64,000 bases of DNA, from assembly GCF_023278185.1 (NCBI RefSeq), contig NZ_CP066356.1, forward strand, positions 4,952,001-5,016,000, in the 5' to 3' direction. The stretch is from Bradyrhizobium elkanii USDA 76 (lineage in GTDB: Bacteria > Pseudomonadota > Alphaproteobacteria > Rhizobiales > Xanthobacteraceae). Numbering within the stretch: the first letter of the stretch is position 1; each line of letters opens with the position of its first letter. The notes under the pieces are model-generated. The model worked only from the letters and a program-made list of their open reading frames with translations, was not told where the DNA came from and did no database searches. Positions 40,640 through 49,578 of this stretch are shown here, one piece after another. The translations under genes were made by a program, and so were the position numbers.

Positions 40640-41401
40640 ATGAATGGGCAAATGGGATTGACGGCAACCAAGGCCAAGGTGGCCAAGCGTGGCGTGATCA
40701 AGTCACGCGGCGGCCGGCCGACGCGGGACGCTGCGATCGAGCGCGACCAGCGGCTGATCGAGGTCGCCACCCGCCTGTTCCTCGATCGCGGCTTCGATGC
40801 GACGTCGATCGACGCGGTGGCCGAGGCCGCCCGCGTCAGCAAGCCCACCGTCTACGGGCAGTATGGCGACAAGCGCGGCCTGTTCGCCGCGGTACTCCGC
40901 CGCGAGATCGCTCGCTGGCTGGCCCCGCTCGCCGCCGCGGCGGCCGAAGCGCAGACCGGCGGCAACTGCGACGGTTCGGTCGAGGAACGGCTGACCGAGC
41001 TCGGACGCCAGCTATTGGTGCTCAACTGCAGCGCCGACTCCATCGCCTTCAGCCGGATCCTGACCGCGCAGGCGATCAATTTCCCTGAGGTCGCCAAGCT
41101 TGCCGTCGACGAGGGCTGGTCGAAAGCGGTTTCGACCACGGCGGATTTCTTCGATCATCTGGTCGATAAAGGCGTTCTCGATCTCGAGGACACCACGATC
41201 GCGGCCGAGACATTCCTCAACATGGTGGTAGGCCATACCCACCGGATGGCGACATTCGGAATTCCGATCGACATGAAGACCGCCGAGACGCGGATGGAAG
41301 TCTCGATCCGGCTGTTTCTTGCCGGCGCCGTCGGGCCGCAGGACCGGCTTCGCGATGCGGCCAAGGAAACGACGAAGGCGCGCCGCCGCCCGGCTCGCTG
41401 A
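40640..41401 (+). CDS. TetR-family transcriptional regulator
   Basis: 253 aa. A lysine/arginine-rich lead is followed by the HTH domain LIEVATRLFLDRGFDATSIDAVAEAARVSKPTVYGQYGDKRGLFAAV, then a ligand-binding domain. An alternative ATG is four codons downstream (40652). Flanking operator-like sites at 39300, 40612 and 41462 suggest that it controls itself and its neighbours, the patatin gene and possibly the PepSY gene. Confidence 0.9.
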   Translation: MNGQMGLTATKAKVAKRGVIKSRGGRPTRDAAIERDQRLIEVATRLFLDRGFDATSIDAVAEAARVSKPTVYGQYGDKRGLFAAVLRREIARWLAPLAAAAAEAQTGGNCDGSVEERLTELGRQLLVLNCSADSIAFSRILTAQAINFPEVAKLAVDEGWSKAVSTTADFFDHLVDKGVLDLEDTTIAAETFLNMVVGHTHRMATFGIPIDMKTAETRMEVSIRLFLAGAVGPQDRLRDAAKETTKARRRPAR

Positions 41402-41461
41402 CAGTTTTAGGATCGTTGCATCGCCTCACACGTTGTCGTGATGAGCCTTGAAGGAAACAGA

Positions 41462-41479
41462 ACGAAACCGTATTGTTTA
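41462..41479. promoter_or_regulatory. second copy of the ACGAAAC-GTTT site, before the PepSY gene
   Basis: ACGAAACCGTATTGTTTA, 14 of 18 bases equal to 39303-39320. It lies 61 bases after the tetR stop and 185 bases ahead of the PepSY gene. Confidence 0.45.
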
Positions 41480-41663
41480 GTTGCAATGAGACGCGGAACC
41501 CAAGTTCAGCCCCCCAACGGTTTCGTGTCGCCTTGTAACTTCGATCGTCACGACGGAGCTGCCGCCATCGCTCCGTCTGAACGTTCGGCGGCCGACCTCT
41601 GACTAACAAAGGTCGGCCGCACTTTCTCTGCCCGGGCGGCGGTTCGACGCGACGGATGCGACC

Positions 41664-42281
41664 ATGACGACGGGACGATTACACGCACTGCGGCATTGGG
41701 CATTCGGCATGCGGCTGCTGGCAACCGCGCTCATTGCCCTGCCCTTCGCGACGCCGGCGTACGCGATCACGAGCTCAACTGCCGCGGCGCTCACCCCGCA
41801 AGACAACGACAGCGCGCTCGACGTGCACGCGGTTCGCCGCGAGCTCGACAGCTTCCAGGCCGCCCAGATCTCGCTGCGCAAGGCGATGGCGATTGCGGAG
41901 GCGCTGCACTCCGGCTCGATCACCGCCGACATCAGCTTCGACGGCGCGTCGGAGCCCGCTGTCTACCGGGTCAAGACCATGCAGCAGGACCGCATCTGGC
42001 GCCACGCCATTGACGCGGCGACCGGCGAAGTCGTGGGTGGCGAGGCCGCCGCGCCGCTGAAATCACTCGGCGCCGAAGACCGTGACAACCTCGTCGTGCT
42101 CAGGGCGCTCCGGCATCGCCTCGCCGACGCGGTGCGGGTGGCCGAGCACACGACCTCCGGAAAGGCGATCAGCGGCGGCCTGATGCGCGAACGCGGCAAG
42201 CTCAATTTCGTCATCGTCGTGCTCGCCGGCAGCGATCTGAAAGAGGTGATCCTCGAGCCGCCCGGCGCGCGCCGGCGCTGA
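41664..42281 (+). CDS. PepSY-type secreted protein
   Basis: 205 aa. A signal peptide ends near PAYAITS (residue 35). Two PepSY-like units follow: ISLRKAMAIAEALHSGSITADISFDG...IDAATGEVVGG, then RALRHRLADAVRVAEHTTSGKAISGGLMRERGK. PepSY units often inhibit peptidases or act in the envelope; the target is unknown. Confidence 0.75.
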   Translation: MTTGRLHALRHWAFGMRLLATALIALPFATPAYAITSSTAAALTPQDNDSALDVHAVRRELDSFQAAQISLRKAMAIAEALHSGSITADISFDGASEPAVYRVKTMQQDRIWRHAIDAATGEVVGGEAAAPLKSLGAEDRDNLVVLRALRHRLADAVRVAEHTTSGKAISGGLMRERGKLNFVIVVLAGSDLKEVILEPPGARRR

Positions 42282-42350
42282 GGCCCGGCGCGGGACTTGC
42301 CAGGTTTTCCTTGCCAAGTTCTCCCTCGCCAAGTTTTCGCCCCAAAGCCG

Positions 42351-42379
42351 TTGACGGACGCCGATCTGTCCCGCATAAG
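42351..42379 (+). promoter_or_regulatory. promoter of the asd leader
   Basis: TTGACG (-35, 42351-42356), 17-base spacer, CATAAG (-10, 42374-42379). The expected transcript start falls at about 42386-42388, that is, on the ATG of the leader peptide. Confidence 0.6.
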
Positions 42380-42387
42380 TCCGATCC

Positions 42388-42459
42388 ATGATCACCGCGA
42401 CCAAACGCACCAGCAAAACCGCCAAGCCCTCCGGGGCCTCGGGAGGCGTGCGCGCGTAG
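42388..42459 (+). CDS. putative Thr/Lys-rich leader peptide of asd (leaderless)
   Basis: 23 codons beginning MITATKRTSKTAKPS and ending GVRA; four Thr and three Lys fall within residues 3-13. There is no ribosome site, but the predicted transcript starts on the ATG, as known for the leaderless trpL of rhizobia. It is followed by alternative hairpins: CCTCC/GGAGG (42428-42446) sequesters CGGGGC (42432-42437), which could otherwise pair with GCCCCG (42489-42494) and prevent the terminator. Stalling at Thr or Lys codons would free CGGGGC and let asd be transcribed. Confidence 0.55.
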   Translation: MITATKRTSKTAKPSGASGGVRA

Positions 42460-42486
42460 TCGGTCGAACCGCATCATCTCTACCCG

Positions 42487-42519
42487 AAGCCCCGCCTGAT
42501 GAAGGTCCGGGGCTTTTTT
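42487..42519 (+). terminator. attenuator terminator upstream of asd
   Basis: 8-bp stem AAGCCCCG/CGGGGCTT, 13-base loop, followed by a T-run. It lies 43 bases before the asd start codon and after the putative leader peptide, so it would end a short leader RNA of about 130 bases. Confidence 0.82.
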
Positions 42520-42561
42520 ATTGCCTGCAGCACACCCAACACATCTCAAATGGAGGATAAA

Positions 42562-43587
42562 GTGAGTAACGATCCCGTCGTCGCGATTGTCGGCGTAACC
42601 GGCGCCGTCGGCGCCGAATTCATCGCCACCATGGACAAGCGCGGCTTCCGCGTCGGCAAGCTGAAGGCGCTGGCGAGCGCCCGCTCGGCCGGCAAGACCG
42701 TCAGCTTCCGCGGCAAGCCGGTCGTGATCGAGGAACTGACCGAGCGCGCCTTCGAGGGCGTCGACATCGCGCTGTTCTCGGCCGGCAGCGGCATCTCCAG
42801 GAAGTTCGCGCCGCTTGCCGTGAAGTCCGGCGCCGTCGTGGTCGACAATTCCTCGGCGTTCCGGATGGACCCGAACGTGCCGCTGGTGATCCCCGAGATC
42901 AACGCCAACCGCATCCGCGACCACAAGGGCATCATCGCCAACCCGAACTGCGCCGCCATCACCGCGCTGGTGCCGCTGTGGCCGATCCACCAGAAGAACC
43001 GCATCAAGCGCGTGATCATCTCGACCTACCAGGCCGCGAGCGGCGCCGGCGCAGCCGCGATGGAGGAGCTCCTCGAGTCCACTCGCGCCAATCTCAACGG
43101 TCAGGTCTACACCCCGAAGGTGATGCCGCACCCCTACGCCTTCAACCTGTTCAACCACAACACCGCTGTTGATCCGGAGACCGGCTACAACGACGAGGAG
43201 ACCAAGGTCATCAAGGAGACCCACAAGATCTTCGAGGACGAGAAGATCGCGGTCGGCGTCACCTGCGTGCGGGTGCCGGTGCTGCGCGCGCATTGCGAGG
43301 CGATCACCTTCGAATGCGAGAAGCCGATCACCGAGGACCAGGTGCGCGCGATCATGGCGCGGGCGCCGGGCGTCAAGGTCGTCGACGATCGCGCCAAGAA
43401 CTACTTCCCGATGCCGATCGACGCCTCCGGCCAGGACGACGTGCTGGTCGGCCGCATCCGCAAGGATCTCAGCGACCCCAGCGGCCACTCGATCTCGATG
43501 TTCGTCGCGGCCGATCAGCTGCTCAAGGGCGCCGCCCTCAACGCGGTGCAGATCGCCGAGCTGCTGCCCGAACGCGCGATGGCGTGA
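42562..43587 (+). CDS. asd: aspartate-semialdehyde dehydrogenase
   Basis: Reduces aspartyl phosphate to aspartate semialdehyde, the branch point to lysine, diaminopimelate, threonine and methionine. 341 aa from a GTG start; the upstream GGAGGATAA is its ribosome site, so the ATG at 42550 inside that site is not used. NADP-binding VGVTGAVGAEF, catalytic cysteine in NPNCAAITALVPL, and the C-terminal GRIRKDLSDPSGHSISMFV are present. It is preceded by a candidate attenuator (42388-42519). Confidence 0.96.
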   Translation: MSNDPVVAIVGVTGAVGAEFIATMDKRGFRVGKLKALASARSAGKTVSFRGKPVVIEELTERAFEGVDIALFSAGSGISRKFAPLAVKSGAVVVDNSSAFRMDPNVPLVIPEINANRIRDHKGIIANPNCAAITALVPLWPIHQKNRIKRVIISTYQAASGAGAAAMEELLESTRANLNGQVYTPKVMPHPYAFNLFNHNTAVDPETGYNDEETKVIKETHKIFEDEKIAVGVTCVRVPVLRAHCEAITFECEKPITEDQVRAIMARAPGVKVVDDRAKNYFPMPIDASGQDDVLVGRIRKDLSDPSGHSISMFVAADQLLKGAALNAVQIAELLPERAMA

Positions 43588-43595
43588 ATGCGAGA

Positions 43596-43759
43596 ACCGT
43601 CATCCCCGCGCAACGGCGCAGCCATTGTCGCTGGAGGAGCCCGCGCGTCGGGCGTCTCGAAGGATGCGTCGGCCCCAGTCGGGCCGTCGCCCTCGAGGGC
43701 CGCTGAAGAAGCGGCCGCCTCCAGCGACAACGGCTGCGCCGTTGCGCGGGGGTGACGGT
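43596..43759. repeat. long inverted repeat (palindromic intergenic element)
   Basis: 42-base arms at 43596-43637 and 43718-43759 match at 40 of 42 positions as reverse complements; both contain CCCCGCGCAACGGCGCAGCC. The 80-base centre has further GC-rich palindromes. It lies between the convergent asd and queA genes and may work as their terminator. Confidence 0.85.
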
Positions 43760-43780
43760 GAAGCGGCCGTGCTTGCGGAG

Positions 43781-44857
43781 CTAGCCTCGCGCCCGAAACA
43801 GCAAGCACGCATCGCCGTACGAATAGAACCGGTAGCCGTCCCTGATCGCGTGGGCGTAGGCGCGTTGCATCGTCTCGAGGCCGGAGAAGGCCGAGACCAG
43901 CATGAACAGCGTCGAGCGCGGCAGGTGGAAGTTGGTCAGCAAAATATCGACCGCGCGGAAGCGGTAGCCCGGCGTGATGAAGATCGAGGTTTCCGCCGCA
44001 AACGGCTCGATAGTGCCGTCGGCACTGGCGGCACTCTCCAGCAGCCGCAGCGAAGTAGTGCCGATCGCGACGATCCGGCCGCCTCTTGCGCGCGCGGCAT
44101 TCAAGGCGGAAGCGGTCTCGGCGGTGATGCAGCCCCATTCGGCATGCATCTTGTGCTCCGAGGTCTCCTCGGTCTTCACCGGCAGGAACGTCCCTGCCCC
44201 GACATGCAGCGTCAGGCGGTGCAGCTCGACGCCGCGGCTCTTCAGCGCGGCCTCCAGCGCGGGCGTGAAATGCAGCCCCGCCGTGGGCGCTGCGACCGCG
44301 CCTTCATTGGTGGCGAACATGGTCTGGTAGTCGCTGACGTCCTTCTCGTCAGGCGTGCGCTTGGAGGCGATGTAGGGCGGCAGCGGCGTGGCGCCGACAT
44401 CGGCGATCGCCTGGTCGAGCACCGGACCATGGAACGAGAATGACAGCGTCACCTCGCCCTCCTGCCCCTTGGCCTCGACCTCTGCATCGAGATTGCCGAG
44501 CAGGCACACCCTACCCTCATTGCCGAAGCGGATGGTGTCGCCGGGGCTGAGCTTCTTCGCCGGCTTCACCAGCGCCTGCCAGCGCGAGCCGTCGAGCCGC
44601 TTGATCAAGGTCGCCTCGATCTTCGGTTCGGTGTCGCGCCCGATCCGGCGGCCCCTGAGCTGCGCCGCGATCACCTTGGTGTCGTTGACGACGATCTGAT
44701 CGCCCGCCTCCAGCCAATGCGGCAGGTCGGCGATGGTGGCGTCGCGCAGCACGCCGTCGGGATGCACCACCAGCATCCGTGCGGAATCGCGCGGGCTCGC
44801 GGGGCGAAGCGCGATGCTCTCGGGCGGCAGTTCGAAGTCGAAAAGGTCGGTGCGCAT
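43781..44857 (-). CDS. queA: S-adenosylmethionine:tRNA ribosyltransferase-isomerase
   Basis: Transfers the ribosyl part of SAM to preQ1-modified tRNA to give epoxyqueuosine. 358 aa from [19 protein letters not shown]. Family marks are [41 protein letters not shown] and [18 protein letters not shown]. It follows tgt function in the same pathway, although the genes are 4.6 kb apart here. Confidence 0.96.
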   Translation of the reverse strand: MRTDLFDFELPPESIALRPASPRDSARMLVVHPDGVLRDATIADLPHWLEAGDQIVVNDTKVIAAQLRGRRIGRDTEPKIEATLIKRLDGSRWQALVKPAKKLSPGDTIRFGNEGRVCLLGNLDAEVEAKGQEGEVTLSFSFHGPVLDQAIADVGATPLPPYIASKRTPDEKDVSDYQTMFATNEGAVAAPTAGLHFTPALEAALKSRGVELHRLTLHVGAGTFLPVKTEETSEHKMHAEWGCITAETASALNAARARGGRIVAIGTTSLRLLESAASADGTIEPFAAETSIFITPGYRFRAVDILLTNFHLPRSTLFMLVSAFSGLETMQRAYAHAIRDGYRFYSYGDACLLFRARG

Positions 44858-44879
44858 GGCGGTGACTAATAATTCAGCG

Positions 44880-44962
44880 CCGTCATTCCGGGGCACGCGA
44901 AGCGTGAACCCGGAATCTGGAGATTCCGGGTTCGATGCTGCGCATCGCCCCCGGAATGACGG
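44880..44962. repeat. palindromic intergenic repeat
   Basis: Arms CCGTCATTCCGGGGC...GAACCCGGAATCT and AGATTCCGGGTTCGATGC...CCCCGGAATGACGG around a two-base centre (GG). It lies between queA and the cyclophilin gene. The sequence type is common between genes in Bradyrhizobium, from recall. Confidence 0.8.
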
Positions 44963-44972
44963 AGTATTTGAC

Positions 44973-45437
44973 TTACGCCGCGTCGGCGGCCATGCGCGCC
45001 TTGACGATCTTGTCCGGATCCTTCACCGGCTCGCCGCGCTTGATCTTGTCGACGTTCTCCATGCCCTCGGTGACCTTGCCCCAGACGGTGTACTGGCCGT
45101 TGAGGAAGGAGGCGTCGTCGAAGCAGATGAAGAACTGGCTGTCGCCGGAATCCGGATTGGCGGCGCGGGCCATCGAGGCGGTGCCGCGGACATGCGGCTC
45201 CTTGTTGAATTCGGCCTTCAGCTTCTTGCCGGAGCCGCCCATGCCGGTGCCCTGCGGGCAGCCGGTCTGCGCCATGAAGCCGTCGATCACGCGGTGGAAC
45301 ACGATGCCGTCGTAGAAGCCCTCGCGCACCAGCTCCTTGATCCGCGCGACGTGGCCGGGCGCGAGATCCGGGCGCATCTCGATCGTGACCGGGCCCTGCG
45401 TGGTTTCGAGGATCAGAGTATTTTCGGTAGCAGCCAT
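44973..45437 (-). CDS. peptidyl-prolyl cis-trans isomerase, cyclophilin type, cytosolic
   Basis: 154 aa without a signal peptide. Cyclophilin core: [66 protein letters not shown]. Its start overlaps the end of the upstream secreted-protein gene by 25 bases; with the second cyclophilin and coaD upstream it forms a compact minus-strand cluster. Confidence 0.94.
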   Translation of the reverse strand: MAATENTLILETTQGPVTIEMRPDLAPGHVARIKELVREGFYDGIVFHRVIDGFMAQTGCPQGTGMGGSGKKLKAEFNKEPHVRGTASMARAANPDSGDSQFFICFDDASFLNGQYTVWGKVTEGMENVDKIKRGEPVKDPDKIVKARMAADAA

Positions 45438-45853
45438 GCTCGCTTCTCCTGGCTTCGGGGTGGATACTTCTTATTCCTGAACGGGATCGCGAATGGGCGG
45501 CCGGCGACTGCGCCGCCGAGACTCTCGGTAAATGGCAACGGCGTGCAGCGTTGCAACGCCTCCATCACCGCGACCCGGTATGCAATCCGGTCGTTGTCGG
45601 TCGCCTCCTGCGATTCATAGCTGATCCTGGGATGTCCGAGGATCGCGCCCTCGCGGTTGAAGCTGACAATGACGGTGATGTCGATCGGGCCGGCCTTGTC
45701 CGCCGGCGGCGGCCGCCAGCAGCGGTGGATAGCAAGAACAACGTCCTTGATCGTATTGAGTTGCTCCGGCTCGGCCGCCGCAGATCCGGTCAGCGCGAGC
45801 CACACCAGCAGCGGCGCGGCGAACCAGGCACATGGTTTGCTGCGCGCCGCCAT
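45413..45853 (-). CDS. secreted TonB/TolA C-terminal-like protein
   Basis: 146 aa. A signal peptide (to GSAAAEPE, about residue 28) is followed by a domain like the C-terminus of TolA/TonB: VVLAIHRCWRPPPADKAGPIDITVIVSFNREGAILGHPRISYES...VMEALQRCTPLPF. Two cysteines likely pair. It lies between two cyclophilin genes, 6 bases after one and overlapping the other, so it is co-transcribed with them. Confidence 0.75.
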   Translation of the reverse strand: MAARSKPCAWFAAPLLVWLALTGSAAAEPEQLNTIKDVVLAIHRCWRPPPADKAGPIDITVIVSFNREGAILGHPRISYESQEATDNDRIAYRVAVMEALQRCTPLPFTESLGGAVAGRPFAIPFRNKKYPPRSQEKRAWLLPKIL

Positions 45854-45859
45854 CGCGGA

Positions 45860-46423
45860 TCACTTGATGTCGGATGCGACCTGCACCTTCACCATCTTGT
45901 CGGGATCGGTGACGGCTCCGCCAGGCGAGCCCGCAGACGCCTTCTTCAGCTTGTCGACCACGTCCATGCCCTGCACCACCTCGCCGATCACGGTGTACTG
46001 GCCGTTCAGGCTCGGTCCGTCGGCGAACATGATGAAGAACTGCGAATTGGCGCTGTCGACGCTGTCGCCGCGCCGGGCCATGCCGACGATGCCGCGCTTG
46101 AACGGCACCTGGGAGAATTCCTGCTTCAGGTTCGGGTATTTCGAGCCGCCGGTGCCGTTGAAGTTCTGGCCGTCGCCGGTCTGCGCCATGAAGCCGTCCA
46201 TCACGCGATGGAACGGCACGTTGTTGTAGAAGCCCTCGCGCGCCAGCTGCTTGATGCGCTCGGCATGCTTGGGCGCAATGTCGGTGCGCAGCTTGATGAC
46301 GATGCGGCCCTTGGTGGTGTCGATCACGATCGCATCGGCCTTGTCGAGATTGGCCGGCAGCGACTGCGCGACCACGGGCACGGCGCAGAGCAGCGCGGCA
46401 ACGAATGCAAGAATGCGGATCAT
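45860..46423 (-). CDS. peptidyl-prolyl cis-trans isomerase, cyclophilin type, periplasmic
   Basis: 187 aa. Signal peptide MIRILAFVAALLCAVPVVAQS; cyclophilin core [69 protein letters not shown]. It is a likely periplasmic folding helper and a paralogue of the cytosolic one at 44973. Confidence 0.93.
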   Translation of the reverse strand: MIRILAFVAALLCAVPVVAQSLPANLDKADAIVIDTTKGRIVIKLRTDIAPKHAERIKQLAREGFYNNVPFHRVMDGFMAQTGDGQNFNGTGGSKYPNLKQEFSQVPFKRGIVGMARRGDSVDSANSQFFIMFADGPSLNGQYTVIGEVVQGMDVVDKLKKASAGSPGGAVTDPDKMVKVQVASDIK

Positions 46424-46469
46424 GGCAACTCCGGAGCTTTAACGATCGGGGTGTGGCAGGCCGCCGGGA

Positions 46470-46967
46470 TCAGCCGGCGAACTTGGCCTTCAGGCTAGCG
46501 GCAACCGATGACGGCACGAATGCAGAGAAGTCGCCGCCCATCTGGGCGATTTGGCGCACCAGTGTGGCGGTGATCGGGCGGACCGCGACCGACGCCGGAA
46601 CGAACACGGTATGCACCTCGGGCGCCATGGCCTCGTTCATGCCGGCAAGCTGCATCTCGTAATCGAGATCGGTGCCGTCGCGCAGGCCGCGAATCATCAA
46701 CGTGGCCTTGGTCGCGCGCGCCGCCGCCACCGTGAGGTTGTCATAGGTCGCGCTCTCGAAGGCGCAGCCCGCCTGCTGGGCGATGGGGCCGAACACCTCA
46801 TGGACCATGGCCAGCCGTTCCTCGGTGGAAAACAGCGGCTTCTTGCCGGGATGGACGCCAATGGCGACGATCAGGCGGTCGCAGAGGAAGACGGCCTGTT
46901 TCACCACGTCCAGATGGCCGTTGGTGACGGGATCGAAGGAGCCAGGATAGATCGCGATACGGGACAT
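46470..46967 (-). CDS. coaD: phosphopantetheine adenylyltransferase
   Basis: Transfers AMP to 4'-phosphopantetheine in coenzyme A synthesis. 165 aa from [22 protein letters not shown] (nucleotidyltransferase TNGH motif), with [19 protein letters not shown] and [20 protein letters not shown] lies ahead of the start; the open frame continues upstream but without support. Confidence 0.95.
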   Translation of the reverse strand: MSRIAIYPGSFDPVTNGHLDVVKQAVFLCDRLIVAIGVHPGKKPLFSTEERLAMVHEVFGPIAQQAGCAFESATYDNLTVAAARATKATLMIRGLRDGTDLDYEMQLAGMNEAMAPEVHTVFVPASVAVRPITATLVRQIAQMGGDFSAFVPSSVAASLKAKFAG

Positions 46968-47087
46968 GGTCCCTCCTAACCCGCCCGGCTCTCCCCGGCA
47001 AGCCGCCCGGGTTCCATCGCCTGCTCGAAACAAATTTCCAGTCGTCCAGTGAACGAGTCCTGGGATGCCAGCGTCTACGGGGGTGAA

Positions 47088-47116
47088 TGTTTCGTCGGCC
47101 GTTGGCGGACGAAACA
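47088..47116. promoter_or_regulatory. near-perfect inverted repeat, possible operator or hairpin
   Basis: TGTTTCGTC-g-GCC and GGC-g-GACGAAACA around GTT. A third GACGAAAC follows at about 47130. It lies about 120 bases before the small secreted-protein gene at 47235. Confidence 0.45.
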
Positions 47117-47234
47117 AAACCGGCCCGCGACGAAACCATTTCCCGGGGTGGCGAAGACACCAGGAAACTTGCGGCCGGTAGACATTCGACAATGAAACGA
47201 TGGGCCCGGGCGGCCCGATCAACTGGGGACCGTC

Positions 47235-47492
47235 ATGATCAAGGCACTTTCCGCCGTCGCTGTGGCCGCGTTCATTGCCGCCGCGCTCACCGTGCTGCCG
47301 GGCTTTGCGCCGCAGGTCGAAGCCTCCACCCCGCAGCCGCTGGCCAAGAGCGACCGTCTCGACGTCCACCCGATCGGCAAGGACTGCTCGCAGCAGGCCT
47401 GGCCGAATTTCGAGGCCTCGTGCCTGCGCACCGCCGGCAACAAGACGGTGGTTCGCGAAGCCCGCCTGGTCACCGCAGACCGTACCCCGTAG
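47235..47492 (+). CDS. small secreted protein
   Basis: 85 aa. Signal peptide [20 protein letters not shown]..., mature part with [31 protein letters not shown]; the two cysteines should pair. It resembles a short periplasmic family of Bradyrhizobium; function unknown. Confidence 0.7.
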   Translation: MIKALSAVAVAAFIAAALTVLPGFAPQVEASTPQPLAKSDRLDVHPIGKDCSQQAWPNFEASCLRTAGNKTVVREARLVTADRTP

Positions 47493-47641
47493 CGCGTATT
47501 CAAGCGAAGTCGGTCGTCAGCCTGGCGTAAGGTCGGGCCGTCACACAAAACCCAATGGTAATTTGCGACGTCCCGTCGCAGACTATCGTCTAAGGCGCCC
47601 GGCCGGATGACCTGGCGCGCGCAAGACATCGGGGGATTGCC

Positions 47642-49558
47642 GTGACGAGTACGCCCGCCATCGTTTCTTCTGGCCGCCCCCCGTCCAGTCCGATCCCGGT
47701 TGCCGTCACGCTCGGTGCCCTCGGCGTCGTCTATGGCGACATCGGCACCAGTCCCCTCTACGCCCTGAAGGAAGCAGCCAAGGCCGCCACCCATGGCGGT
47801 CCGCTTACCGAGAGCGCGGTGCTCGGCGTGGTCTCGCTGATCCTGTGGGCGCTGATCCTCATCATCTCGATCAAATACGCGATGCTGATCTTGCGCGCCG
47901 ACAACCGCGGCGAAGGCGGCATCGTCGCGCTCCTGGCGCTGCTCTCGGCGCGCAACGCCGCGCCCGGCACCTGGCGCGCCCACCTTCTGGTGGTCGGCCT
48001 GATCGGCGCAGCCCTCCTCTATGGCGACGGCGCCATCACGCCGGCCATCTCGGTGCTGTCGGCGATCGAAGGCCTCAAGGTCGACGCGCCCTCGCTGACG
48101 CCTGCGGTGGTGCCGATCACCGTCGTCATCCTGATCGGCCTGTTCATGATGCAGAAGCAGGGCACCGGCTTCATCGGGAGGATCTTCGGTCCGGTGATGC
48201 TGTTCTGGTTCGCCGTGCTGGCGGCCCTAGGCATTCACGGCATCGTCAAGGCGCCCGGCGTGCTGGTTGCGCTGAGCCCGCTTTATGCATTCGATTTCCT
48301 GATCCATCAGGATTTTCACGTCAGCTTCGCCATCCTCGGCGCCGCCTTCCTCGCGGTCACCGGCGGTGAGGCGATGTATGCCGACATGGGACATTTCGGC
48401 CGCTTTCCGATCCGGCTCGCCTGGTTCGCCGTCTGCCTGCCTGCCCTGGTGCTGAACTATTTCGGCCAGGCCGCGCTGTTGATCACCGATCCGACCGCGA
48501 TCGAAAACCCGTTCTTCCAGCTGTCGCCTGACTGGTCGCATTACCCGCTCGTCCTGCTCGCGACCATCGCCACCGTGATTGCCTCGCAGGCCATCATCTC
48601 GGGTGTGTTCTCGCTGACCCAGCAATCGATCCAGCTCGGCTTCCTGCCGCGCATGCACATCGAGCACACCACGAGCGATGCGATCGGGCAGATCTACGTG
48701 CCGCTGGTGAACTGGCTGCTCGCCGCGGGAACGCTCGGCGCGGTGCTGGCCTTCGGCACCTCGGACGCGCTCGCCGGCGCCTACGGCATCGCAGTGTCGC
48801 TGTTGATGGCGATCACCACGCTGCTTGCAGCGCTGGTCGCGATCCGGTGGGGCTATTCGCCGATCATCGTGATCGCCGTGAACGGCTTTTTCTTCATCAT
48901 CGACGCGATCTTCTTTGCGGCGAACTCGACCAAGCTGTTCGAAGGCGGCTGGTTCCCGCTGCTGCTTGCGGCCGCCGTTGCGTTTCTGATGCTGACCTGG
49001 CGCGGCGGCGTGAAACTGGTCGAGACGGCGCGCAGCAAGCTGCGTCAGCCGGAAGAAGATCTGATCGAGACCGCGGTCAACAAGTGCCACAGCAGGCTGC
49101 CGGGCACCGCCATATTCCTCGCCTCCGCCCCTAAAGGCGTGCCGCTCGCCTTGACCCAGTTCGTCAAGCACAACCACGTGCTGCACCAACGCGTGCTGCT
49201 GGTCACCGTCCAGATCGAGGAATCCCCGCGCATCTCGGACGAGGATCGCGTTGTGGTTCACGACGTAACCCCGGGCATCATCCGGGTCATCCTGCGTTAC
49301 GGCTTCATGCAATATCCGACCATTTACGAAGGGCTGAAGCTCGCCTGCCGTCAGGGCAAACTGCCCGGTGTGCGTCTGACCGATGTGACCTACTACATCG
49401 GCCGCGAAACCATCATTCCGCGGGAAGACATTCCGGGCATGTGGGTGTGGCGGGAATCGCTGTTCGCCTTCCTGCAGCGCAACGCCGAGCGGTCGGCGGC
49501 GTTCTTCGGCGTGCCGACCGGACAGGTCGTGGAGTTCGGGACGGAGATCGAGATCTAG
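47642..49558 (+). CDS. kup: Kup-type potassium transporter
   Basis: 638 aa, GTG start. Kup start VTLGALGVVYGDIGTSPLYALKEA is diagnostic; about 12 membrane segments follow (GGEAMYADMGHFGRFPIRLAW and YFGQAALLI are conserved), then a cytosolic C-terminal domain. It takes up K+ with protons. Confidence 0.95.
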   Translation: MTSTPAIVSSGRPPSSPIPVAVTLGALGVVYGDIGTSPLYALKEAAKAATHGGPLTESAVLGVVSLILWALILIISIKYAMLILRADNRGEGGIVALLALLSARNAAPGTWRAHLLVVGLIGAALLYGDGAITPAISVLSAIEGLKVDAPSLTPAVVPITVVILIGLFMMQKQGTGFIGRIFGPVMLFWFAVLAALGIHGIVKAPGVLVALSPLYAFDFLIHQDFHVSFAILGAAFLAVTGGEAMYADMGHFGRFPIRLAWFAVCLPALVLNYFGQAALLITDPTAIENPFFQLSPDWSHYPLVLLATIATVIASQAIISGVFSLTQQSIQLGFLPRMHIEHTTSDAIGQIYVPLVNWLLAAGTLGAVLAFGTSDALAGAYGIAVSLLMAITTLLAALVAIRWGYSPIIVIAVNGFFFIIDAIFFAANSTKLFEGGWFPLLLAAAVAFLMLTWRGGVKLVETARSKLRQPEEDLIETAVNKCHSRLPGTAIFLASAPKGVPLALTQFVKHNHVLHQRVLLVTVQIEESPRISDEDRVVVHDVTPGIIRVILRYGFMQYPTIYEGLKLACRQGKLPGVRLTDVTYYIGRETIIPREDIPGMWVWRESLFAFLQRNAERSAAFFGVPTGQVVEFGTEIEI

Positions 49559-49578
49559 TCCCGCGGCCGGATGCGGAC

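Noticed and set aside
44880..44962. Palindrome considered as a simple terminator of queA or the cyclophilin gene
   Set aside because: No T-run follows on either strand, and the sequence fits an interspersed repeat better.
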